Shown here piece after piece: positions 57,400 to 64,000 of a stretch of DNA of 64,000 nt. The notes beneath the pieces are model-generated. The model was given only the letters and a program-made list of their open reading frames with translations. It did not search any database and had not been told where the DNA came from. Numbering within the stretch: the stretch's first letter is position 1; every line of letters starts with the position of its first letter. The position numbers were made by a program, and so were the translations under genes. The stretch comes from JBOGEN01 sp050743265 (GTDB lineage: Bacteria > Actinomycetota > Actinomycetes > JBOGEN01): assembly GCA_050743265.1 (NCBI GenBank), contig JBOGEN010000104.1, positions 5,260 through 69,259 on the forward strand, given 5' to 3'.

Positions 57400-60243
57400 G
57401 CCGGAGGGGGCCATGGCCTCGGGGCGTGCCAGGACGACGTCCACCATCTCGAGCAAGGCGAGGACGTCGAGCGGTTTGGTGAGGTACGCGGTGGCCCCGA
57501 TAGCGAGCAGGCGCTGGGCCTGCCGCGGTGTGGCGTCCGCGCTCACCACGACCACAGGGATGTCGGCCGTCGACGGCTCCTCCCTCAGCCGCTGGAGCAC
57601 CTCCTCGCCGCTCATGTCCGGAAGGTGCAGGTCGAGCAGGATCAGCCGGGGCTGGTGCTCGCGGACCAGCTCGACCCCGAGCCCGCCCTGCATCGCCGCG
57701 ATGATCTCCACGTTCTTGCGCTGGGCGAGGACCCGCTCGACGAGCCGGAGGTTGGCCAGGTTGTCCTCGATGTAGAGGATCTTGTAGGTGGTCGACTCGG
57801 GCGCCCGGCGCGGCGCGGGGGCGTCGGCCTCGGTGAGCCGGATGTAGCGGTCGGTCGGCGCCTCGGCGACCGGGAACTCGACCCAGAACGTGGTCCCCTT
57901 GCCGGGGGCGGTGGTCAGTTCGAGCGTGCCGCCCATCGCGGTCGTGAGCCGCTGGGACAGGGCCAGCCCGATGCCCGTCCCCTCGACCTCGGTCTGCTCC
58001 GCGCCGAGCCGCTCGAACGGTGTGAACAGCCGCGGGAGGTCGTCGGACGGGATCCCCGGACCCGTGTCGGACACGTTGATCCGCAGACGTCCGGCGTCCA
58101 GGCGCTCGCAGCTCACCGCCACGGTGCCGCCCTGCCGGTTGTACTTGACCGCGTTGGACAGCAGGTTGAGCATCACCTGCTTGAGCCGCTGCCGGTCGGC
58201 GAAGATGTGCGCGTCGCACGAGCCGGCCTGCGTTCCGGTGAGGTGGATCTCGCGGTGGGCCGCCAGTGGGCGTACGAGGTCGAGGGACTCACTGACGAGA
58301 TCGCCGACCAGCAGGGGTTCCGGCGACAGTGGGAGCCCGCCGCTCTCGATCCGGGAGATGTCGAGCACTTCGTCGATGAGGCCGAGCAGGTGGCGGCCGC
58401 CCTTGACGATGTGGGCGACCTCCTCCCGCTGCGCGGTGTTGAGCTCACCGAGCTCGAGGAGCTGGGCGAAGCCGATCACGGCGTTGAGTGGCGTCCTCAG
58501 CTCGTGGCTCATGCGGGAGAGGAACTCGCTCTTCGCGATGTTGGCCGACTCGGCGGCCTCCCGCGCGGCCTTCTGCGCCTCCTCGAGGCGGGTCCGGTCG
58601 GTGACGTCTCTGAAGACCGCCACCACCCGTCCGTCCCCGTCGTCCCCGGGCAGCATGGCGGACTGGGACTCGAGGACGATCCACTCCCCGTCCGTGTTCT
58701 CGGCCCGGTACCGCAGCGCCTGGCCGTCGCGCTCGCCGGCGGGCTGGTGGCGAAGCAGCTCCGCCACCTGCGCCTTGTCCTCCGGGTGGACGAGGTCGGC
58801 CAGTGGACGTCCCTCGACGTCGGACCCGTCCGAGCCGAAGAGCCGCTGGGCCGCAGGGTTCGCGACGCGGATGCCACCGCCCCTGTCGACGATGACGATG
58901 AGGTCGGGCGAGGCGGTGAAGACCGCGCGCAGGGTGGCCTCGCGCCCGCGCAGGTCCTCCTCGGCCCGGCGCCGGTCGTCGATGTCCAGCACGTACGCGA
59001 GCACGACCTCGTCCTCCGGCTCCTCGCCCGACTCGTGGAGGAACAGCGTGGAGACCCACCGGAAGCGCCCGGCGCCGTCCCGTAGACGGAACTCGACGGT
59101 CCGTACGCTCGACGGGTCGGCGACCACGTCGGCGAGTGCCCCCTCGAGCAGCGCACGGTCCTGCGGCTCCGCCCGATCGAGCAGGAACGCGGGGGCCGCG
59201 GCCTCCTCCTGGCTCACGCCGAAGAGCCGCTCGATGTTGGGACTCGCGTACACCGCCCGATGGTCATCGGGGGCGATCCGGAGCACGAGCGTCGGGCCCA
59301 GCGTGACCAGCCGCTCCATCGCCCCCCTGGCGTGCTGCAGCTCGTCGAGCGCGGTACGCAGCTCGACCGTGCGCTGGTCGGCGATCGACATCGCGTAGCT
59401 GCGCCGTCGGCTGGTCATCTCGACGAAGGCGGCGACCAGGACGGCGACCACGACCCCCATGCCGAGCAGGCCCCAGGGGACCTGCCGGGCGAAGTTGCCG
59501 GCGAGCGGCTCGGTGGAGCGTGCGACGAGCTGCCAGCGCTCGGCGCCCACGGCGAACGACCGGCGCTCGGCCTGGCCGTCCAACGGGAGGTCGCGGGTCG
59601 TGGTGAGGAGGAGCTGGTCGGCGTCGGGCTGCGCGGCCGCGTACAGCGCGAGGTCCAGCTCACTGAACGGCGTTCCCTCCTCCGTCGGGGTCGGGGTCGT
59701 CGGCGCGACCACCGACTCGTGGTACGCCACCGCCCGCCCGGCGCCGCCCTTGATCGGCACGGCGACGGTCAGCAGGGACGGGGCGTCCGAATTGTCACCC
59801 TCCGTGACAAGGCCGGCGGAGAGCTTGCCGCTGTCCACCGCGCGCTCGGCCACCTCGGACCGCTGGCCGCCGAGCGGGGTACCCACGGGGATGCCCTTGC
59901 CGGCCGCGTGCGTGACGACGAGGCGTCCCTGCTCCTGCCGGGCCACCCCGACGGCCACGACGTTGTCCGTGAGCAGCGGTGCTGCGGTCGCGGCGAAGGA
60001 CTGGGGGCTCGTGCCCCCGTCGGCGGACACGGCGCCGAGGATCTGCAGGGAGGACTGGAAGCTGGCGAACGCCCCGTCCAGGAGCAGGACGACCTCGGCG
60101 AGCCGGGCCCGCAGCAGCCGCTCCTCCTGGGAGCTGACGACGACACGGGCGACGTACCAGGAGGCGACGCTGGCGGTGAGAAGCAGCAGGAGCACGGCCA
60201 GGGAGGCCAGGCGCAACGGCACGCTTCGAGACTTGTCGGCCAC
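57364..60243 (-). CDS. Large PAS hybrid histidine kinase with C-terminal receiver
   Basis: 959 residues. Helix 12-31, an extracytoplasmic domain of about 220 residues, helix 255-275, a coiled coil, two PAS domains (about 310-420 and 430-550), HisKA with FLSRMSHELRTPLNAVIGF (His near 578), HATPase (NLLSNAVKYN, DTGPGIPSDD, EGTGIGLALSQRL), and a receiver (ILYIEDNLANLRLVERVL, LILLDLHLP, VVSADA, YLTKPLD). All phosphorelay residues are present. It is the intact counterpart of the decayed kinase at 29049-30048, with the same motif order. Convergent with the hybrid kinase and probably part of the same signalling network. Confidence 0.92.
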   Translation of the reverse strand: MADKSRSVPLRLASLAVLLLLLTASVASWYVARVVVSSQEERLLRARLAEVVLLLDGAFASFQSSLQILGAVSADGGTSPQSFAATAAPLLTDNVVAVGVARQEQGRLVVTHAAGKGIPVGTPLGGQRSEVAERAVDSGKLSAGLVTEGDNSDAPSLLTVAVPIKGGAGRAVAYHESVVAPTTPTPTEEGTPFSELDLALYAAAQPDADQLLLTTTRDLPLDGQAERRSFAVGAERWQLVARSTEPLAGNFARQVPWGLLGMGVVVAVLVAAFVEMTSRRRSYAMSIADQRTVELRTALDELQHARGAMERLVTLGPTLVLRIAPDDHRAVYASPNIERLFGVSQEEAAAPAFLLDRAEPQDRALLEGALADVVADPSSVRTVEFRLRDGAGRFRWVSTLFLHESGEEPEDEVVLAYVLDIDDRRRAEEDLRGREATLRAVFTASPDLIVIVDRGGGIRVANPAAQRLFGSDGSDVEGRPLADLVHPEDKAQVAELLRHQPAGERDGQALRYRAENTDGEWIVLESQSAMLPGDDGDGRVVAVFRDVTDRTRLEEAQKAAREAAESANIAKSEFLSRMSHELRTPLNAVIGFAQLLELGELNTAQREEVAHIVKGGRHLLGLIDEVLDISRIESGGLPLSPEPLLVGDLVSESLDLVRPLAAHREIHLTGTQAGSCDAHIFADRQRLKQVMLNLLSNAVKYNRQGGTVAVSCERLDAGRLRINVSDTGPGIPSDDLPRLFTPFERLGAEQTEVEGTGIGLALSQRLTTAMGGTLELTTAPGKGTTFWVEFPVAEAPTDRYIRLTEADAPAPRRAPESTTYKILYIEDNLANLRLVERVLAQRKNVEIIAAMQGGLGVELVREHQPRLILLDLHLPDMSGEEVLQRLREEPSTADIPVVVVSADATPRQAQRLLAIGATAYLTKPLDVLALLEMVDVVLARPEAMAPSGSPLARMGDGQA

Positions 60244-60399
60244 AGGGAGGCCTCTCCGCCGCCCGGCGGAACGGTCGCATCGCCACCTGCCACGACATGG
60301 TCTGGGTCGTGACCCCCGAACGACTCTCGCGGCGACTCAACTACCACGCGTAACCGAAGTCAACCGGCTGCGACCGTCCCCCCGCTCAGAGCGAGGGAT

Positions 60400-61134
60400 G
60401 TGGCCACAAGTAACTTCGGGCCGGTGGATGCCAACCGCCGCGCCGCTGTCCAGGTCGTCCAGCAGGGCGTCGTGCTGCGGCCCATGCACGCCGATGACCT
60501 TTCGTTCGCGGTGTCCATGCATCGGCGTTTCTTCCCCGATGGCTTCTTTGCCCGGCTCGGTGCCGGCTTCCTGACCGAGTACTACCGGGCGTTCCTGACC
60601 GGCCCGTACGCCCTGGCGTACGTGGCCGACCTGGACGGGCGACGGGCCGGTTTCCTGGTCGGGGTGACCGACGCCGCGATGCACCGCCACCACGTGCTCC
60701 GCACCCACGGCCGGGCCCTGCTGCTGCGCGCCCTGGTCGCCCTGCTGGTCCGGCCGCGGCTGGCGTGGCACTTCCTGCGGACCCGGGTACGGCGCTACAC
60801 CCGCCGGCTGGTGGGGAGCGGTGGGCAGACCGCGGCCGCCGGCGCACCGGGGACGGCGGAGCGCGTCGGCGTGCTCTCCCGGGTCGCGGTGGCCGAGGAC
60901 GCGCGCGCACACGGCATCGGGTCCGCGCTGACCGAGCGGTTCCTCGAGGGCGTGGCGGAGGCCGGGTGCACTCGCGTCACGCTGGTCACCTCGGTGGGTG
61001 AGACTGGCGCGGGGGCGTACTGGGCCGCGCGGGGCTGGGCCGCGTGCGGGGAGCACAGCACTCCCGACGGGCAGCGCCTGGCGACCTACGACCGATCCGT
61101 CCGGCCGAGGTGGGGCGAGCACGAGGAGTCATGA
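60400..61134 (+). CDS. GNAT-family N-acetyltransferase
   Basis: 244 residues. LRPMHADDLSFAVSMHRRFF opens the fold, and the acetyl-CoA loop is AEDARAHGIGSALTERFLE (near 165-183), followed by GAGAYWAARGW. An insert of about 50 basic residues (RPRLAWHFLRTRVRRYTRRL) sits in the middle. The GTG at 60400 is uncertain; GTG 60424 is an alternative. Its stop overlaps the ATG of the VanY-like lipoprotein (ATGA), a coupling that hints at a shared cell-wall role. Confidence 0.78.
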   Translation: MATSNFGPVDANRRAAVQVVQQGVVLRPMHADDLSFAVSMHRRFFPDGFFARLGAGFLTEYYRAFLTGPYALAYVADLDGRRAGFLVGVTDAAMHRHHVLRTHGRALLLRALVALLVRPRLAWHFLRTRVRRYTRRLVGSGGQTAAAGAPGTAERVGVLSRVAVAEDARAHGIGSALTERFLEGVAEAGCTRVTLVTSVGETGAGAYWAARGWAACGEHSTPDGQRLATYDRSVRPRWGEHEES

Positions 61135-62069
61135 GCGACCTGAACACCGCGGAGCCGTCCGCGGGAAGCCGGTTCCGCGCGGCCAGGGCCGCACGGACCG
61201 GCACGACCTTGGTGGCCACCGCGGCCCTGCTCGCGAGTACGGGGCTGCTCGCCGCGGGGTGCGGCGAGGAGGACACCCCCGTACCCGCCGCCCACGGCAC
61301 GCCCCGCTCGGCCGCGACGTCCCCGGGTGGGCAGGCGACCTCGCCCGGGTCCCCGGGGGCCGGGGGCACGCGGGAGGCCGGGGAGTCCGACGACGGGCCC
61401 GGGACGGCGGCCGCGGCTCCCTCGCGTGCCGCCGGGACCGCCACGCAACCGGTCACCGCGGCGGAGGCCAACCCGGTCGTCCGGCACGTGCCGCGGGGGC
61501 AGTGGCGCCGGATGGTCGAGGCCGGCATGACGTACGACGGCTGCCCGGTCGGCAGGGCGGACCTCCGCCGGCTCGAGGTCAACTACGTCTCCTTTGCCGG
61601 CGAGGTGCGCCGCGGCGTGCTCGTCGTCCACGCGGATGTCGCCGCGAGCCTGTCCAGGGTGTTCACCCGCCTGTTCGAGGAGCAGTTCCCGATCCGCCGG
61701 ATGCGTCCCGTGGAGGCGTACGACGGGGACAGCAACGCGAGCCTGCGCGCCGACAACACCGCGGCGTACAACTGCCGGCGGCCGACCCAGATCAACGCCC
61801 CACCGAAGAAGTCACCGCACGCCAACGGCCGGGCGATCGACATCAACCCCCGCGAGAACCCGTGGAAGGACACGCGCTGCAGGTGCTGGTCCCCGAGCCC
61901 GCGTTACCACGAGCGGGTGCCGGGCAAGGGCAAGATCCTCAAGCGCGGAGTGGTGTGGCGCGCGTTCCACGCCGAGGGCTGGATCTGGCAGGACATCGAC
62001 GTGCCGGACTACATGCATTTCGACACCGGCTACCCGTCGACGTCGTTCGGGGGCAGCCCCGACCACTGA
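61131..62069 (+). CDS. VanY/M15-type D-Ala-D-Ala carboxypeptidase lipoprotein
   Basis: About 312 residues. A basic N-region and hydrophobic stretch end in the lipobox LAAGC (Cys near 43), so it should be lipid-anchored outside the membrane. An Ala/Gly/Pro-rich linker of some 55 residues follows. The catalytic region shows SPHANGRAIDINP (HxxGxAxD, two zinc ligands) and PDYMHFD (third His), both M15 signatures. A Cys pair (RCRC) lies between. Substrate is probably peptidoglycan peptide termini. Coupled with the GNAT gene. Confidence 0.85.
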   Translation: MSDLNTAEPSAGSRFRAARAARTGTTLVATAALLASTGLLAAGCGEEDTPVPAAHGTPRSAATSPGGQATSPGSPGAGGTREAGESDDGPGTAAAAPSRAAGTATQPVTAAEANPVVRHVPRGQWRRMVEAGMTYDGCPVGRADLRRLEVNYVSFAGEVRRGVLVVHADVAASLSRVFTRLFEEQFPIRRMRPVEAYDGDSNASLRADNTAAYNCRRPTQINAPPKKSPHANGRAIDINPRENPWKDTRCRCWSPSPRYHERVPGKGKILKRGVVWRAFHAEGWIWQDIDVPDYMHFDTGYPSTSFGGSPDH

Positions 62070-62091
62070 CGGTCGGGCCCGAGCCGGTCTG

Positions 62092-63138
62092 TCAGCCGCT
62101 GGTGACGGCGGCGCCGCCCCGACGGGCCGCCTCCCACACGTGGTCCCAGCCGGGGGCGAGCGCGGCGGCACGTCGGCAGGCGAGCACCAGGCTTGCCTCC
62201 CGGGCGACGCCGGTGCCGGCGATGTCGAACGCGGTGCCGTGGTCGACCGAGACACGGACGACCGGGAGGCCGACGGTGATGTTGACCCCGTCGTCGCCGT
62301 ACACGGCCTTGAACGGCGCGTGCCCCTGGTCGTGGTAGCAGACGACGACCATCCGCCACTCGCCCCGCACCGCCGCGGGGATCAGGGCGTCAGCCGGCAG
62401 CGGCCCGACGACGTTCAGCCCGGCCGCGCGGGCCGAGGCGACCGCGGGCTCGAGCGCATCCGCGTCCTCGTCGCCGAAGATGCGGTTCTCCCCGGCGTGC
62501 GGGTTGAGCCCGGCCAGGCCGATGCGCTCGTCCGGCCTTCCCAGTGCGCGGCTGAACGCGCCCGCCAGCGCGAGCACTGACCCGGTTCTCTCCGGCGTGA
62601 CCGCGTCGATGGCCTGCCGCAGCGACACGTGGGTGGTGAGGTGGAAGACGTACAGCTCTCCGGCCGACAGCACCAGGCTGAAGTTCTCGACACCGAACTC
62701 GTCCGCGAGCAGCTCGGTGTGACCGGGCCAGCGGTGACCCGCCGCGTGCATCGCGGCCTTGTTGAGTGGCGCGGTCACGATGCCGTCCACGCGTCCGTCC
62801 CGGGCCAGGGCGCACGCGGCGACGACGAAGCGGTACGCGGCTTCGCCCGCGACCGGGCTGAGCCGCCCCGGCGGGATCTGGCCGAGAGGCTCGCCGACCT
62901 GGACGACCTCCACGAGGCCTGGCTGGTTGCGGGCCTGCCGTGGGTCCTCCAGCATCCGGACCCGCTCGGGGTCACCGCCGGCGAGGCGTACGGCCGACCG
63001 CATCGTCCCGGCATCCCCGAGGACGACAGGCACGCACTCCTCGCGCAGGTCGTCGTGACCGAGCAGCGTCTTGGCGGTCACCTCGGGGCCGATGCCGGCG
63101 ACGTCTCCGACCGTGACGGCGAGCGTCGGCTTGTCCAC
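62092..63138 (-). CDS. pdxA2: PdxA/PdxA2 family dehydrogenase (4-phospho-threonate/erythronate type)
   Basis: About 348 residues. TVGDVAGIGPEVTAKTL at the start, ITAPLNK-like VTAPLNKAAMHAAGHRWPGH, metal-binding His in GHTELLADEFG, YHDQGHAPFKAVY and DHGTAFDIAGTG are PdxA signatures. In PLP synthesis PdxA acts on 4-phosphohydroxy-L-threonine; next to a DUF1537 kinase, as here, family members act as PdxA2 on 4-phospho-D-threonate or D-erythronate, giving dihydroxyacetone phosphate. No other PLP gene is present. GTG 63138 follows a duplicated GAGAGGTG ribosome-binding site. Confidence 0.85.
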   Translation of the reverse strand: MDKPTLAVTVGDVAGIGPEVTAKTLLGHDDLREECVPVVLGDAGTMRSAVRLAGGDPERVRMLEDPRQARNQPGLVEVVQVGEPLGQIPPGRLSPVAGEAAYRFVVAACALARDGRVDGIVTAPLNKAAMHAAGHRWPGHTELLADEFGVENFSLVLSAGELYVFHLTTHVSLRQAIDAVTPERTGSVLALAGAFSRALGRPDERIGLAGLNPHAGENRIFGDEDADALEPAVASARAAGLNVVGPLPADALIPAAVRGEWRMVVVCYHDQGHAPFKAVYGDDGVNITVGLPVVRVSVDHGTAFDIAGTGVAREASLVLACRRAAALAPGWDHVWEAARRGGAAVTSG

Positions 63139-63140
63139 TC

Positions 63141-63168
63141 TCACACCTCTCTCGTCACACCTCTCTCG
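63141..63168. repeat. Exact 14-bp tandem duplication carrying a stop codon and ribosome-binding site
   Basis: TCACACCTCTCTCG is repeated at 63141-63154 and 63155-63168. On the minus strand each copy reads CGAGAGAGGTGTGA: a ribosome-binding site followed by TGA. The first-encountered TGA (63157-63155) ends the kinase gene; the second copy supplies the GAGAGGTG for the PdxA2 gene. Confidence 0.9.
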
Positions 63169-64000
63169 GCGGGTCGAGGCCTCCATCCTCTGTCGATCCC
63201 CCCGCCGCCGTACGCCCGGGGGCCCCGACCGCCTCGACACACCGCAGCAGGGTGTCCGCGTCCCCGAAGCCGCCCGCTTTCGTGACGATCGGCAGCCCCT
63301 CGGCGGGGCCGCCGACCAGGACGCCGTGCGGCACCCCCTCGTCGACCGCCCCGAGCACGCGAATCCCTGTCGCGCCGAGCGCGTCGACGAGCGCGCGCGC
63401 CCCGTCCCCTCCGGTCACGACCACGGCCCCGAACGGAAACGCCGCGTGCAGGTCCCGGGCGAGTGCCGCGAGTGCGGGTGCGACGCGGGACGGCATGTCC
63501 TGGACGGGGGGCGAGTCCGCCACCGGGGGCGCCGAGAGCGCGACGAGCGGCACGTCGCGGCGTCTGCCCAGCGCCGTCCGCCCCCAGGTTGCCGCAGCCT
63601 CGCCGTCGACGAGCTGGTCAGTGTCCGGCCCGAGGCCCAGGAACCGGCCGGCCGGAAGCGCCTCCCGGAGCCGGTCGACCTGGGTCCGGGCGGCCTGGTG
63701 CAGCGAGCTCACCAGGACCAGAACCGGGCCCGTGCCGCGGCGGGCCACTGCCGGGGCCTCCGCAGGCGCCGTCCCGGCCGGTAGCCACCGTCGCGCGAGC
63801 TCGCCCGCGAGGCCGGCCGACCCGACCGGCAGGGCCCGTCCGCCCAGCGCGTCCACGGCTGCGGCGACGAGGGCGAGGTCGCGCTCGGACCCGGCGTCCA
63901 CGGACACGACCGGGGGGTCTTCAGCTCGCTCGGCGGCGTTGACGAGCGCGCGGACGAGCGCCGGCAGCCGCTCCGGCCCGGTCCCGGTGCCGCCCGGGGC
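63155..64000 (-). CDS. Four-carbon acid sugar kinase (DUF1537/OtnK-DtnK family), N-terminus beyond the edge
   Basis: 281 residues of the C-terminal part are visible and the frame is open to the window edge. PVGSAGLAGELARRWL is the family motif at the start of the nucleotide-binding domain, and VVVTGGDGARALVDALGATG followed by EGVPHGVLVGGPAEGLPIVTKAGGFGD at the end contains its conserved ATP and substrate loops. These kinases phosphorylate D-threonate, D-erythronate or similar at C4, and PdxA2 oxidises the product. The operon order kinase-PdxA2 agrees. The RpiB-like isomerase at 34157 may be a remote partner, but that is only a suggestion. Confidence 0.87.
   Translation of the reverse strand, partial: APGGTGTGPERLPALVRALVNAAERAEDPPVVSVDAGSERDLALVAAAVDALGGRALPVGSAGLAGELARRWLPAGTAPAEAPAVARRGTGPVLVLVSSLHQAARTQVDRLREALPAGRFLGLGPDTDQLVDGEAAATWGRTALGRRRDVPLVALSAPPVADSPPVQDMPSRVAPALAALARDLHAAFPFGAVVVTGGDGARALVDALGATGIRVLGAVDEGVPHGVLVGGPAEGLPIVTKAGGFGDADTLLRCVEAVGAPGRTAAGGSTEDGGLDPPREV

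Noticed and set aside
1..64000. tRNA, rRNA, CRISPR array, insertion sequence or prophage
   Set aside because: No T-loop-like GGTTCGAATCC, no spaced repeat array, and no transposase, integrase or structural phage gene was found on either strand.

Overview
The window is a very GC-rich chromosomal segment (third codon positions almost always G or C, frequent GTG starts, many ATGA/GTGA stop-start overlaps, several start codons 7 bases after a TANNNT box as expected for leaderless mRNAs). Together with the gene families present (DUF6458-like small membrane proteins, FCD-type GntR, WYL regulator, DrrA/B-type ABC exporter, Ser/Thr kinases, the actinobacterial 'plasmid stabilization' basic protein) this points to an Actinomycetota chromosome; I cannot name the genus. 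No rRNA, tRNA, CRISPR array, transposase or phage gene was seen.

Layout. 1-3.2 kb: a LacI regulator divergent from a zinc alcohol dehydrogenase, the start of an aroQ-like frame, and a non-canonical Nramp-like transporter cut by the left edge. 3.3-9.2 kb: a membrane protein, an SDR oxidoreductase, then a probable envelope-glycan set (GT-C/GT2 fusion, GtrA flippase, SqdB-type UDP-sulfoquinovose synthase). 9.3-15 kb: Ser/Thr kinase plus lipoprotein, two small DUF6458-like proteins, and a WYL regulator divergent from an ABC-2 exporter. 15-24 kb: secreted phosphoesterase, secreted HExxH metalloprotease, DUF1353 protein, multicopper oxidase, LysE exporter, cold-shock protein and a second kinase. 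24-28.9 kb: an OmpR/EnvZ-type two-component system bracketed by Asp-rich exported proteins, then a class III aminotransferase.

29-34.6 and 40-49.3 kb form two blocks of a catabolic region separated by housekeeping genes. Block one has a bicupin, an RraA/LigK-type aldolase, a zinc dehydrogenase, a 4,5-dihydroxyphthalate decarboxylase-like protein and an RpiB-like isomerase, with FadR-type palindromes in the divergent promoters. Block two has two 3-hydroxyisobutyrate dehydrogenase-like enzymes, an amidohydrolase, an FCD-GntR regulator, an alpha/beta hydrolase with an extra N-terminal domain, a small cupin, a metallo-beta-lactamase-fold lactonase, an MHS-family transporter, an aldehyde dehydrogenase and an ABM monooxygenase. 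The content fits uptake and breakdown of a carboxylated or lactone-forming (possibly aromatic) substrate, but no ring-cleavage dioxygenase lies in the window. A decayed hybrid histidine kinase sits at the left border of block one.

49.3-64 kb: the basic 'plasmid stabilization' protein; an overlapping CHAD-ParA gene pair (a plausible polyphosphate-granule positioning system); an MFS transporter; a signalling cluster of three histidine kinases and a stand-alone receiver; a GNAT plus VanY-like lipoprotein pair; and a DUF1537 kinase-PdxA2 pair for four-carbon sugar acids at the right edge. The points I find most worth a second look are the CHAD-ParA pair, the GT-fusion/GtrA/SqdB set, the catabolic region with its operators, and the eroded kinase at its border.
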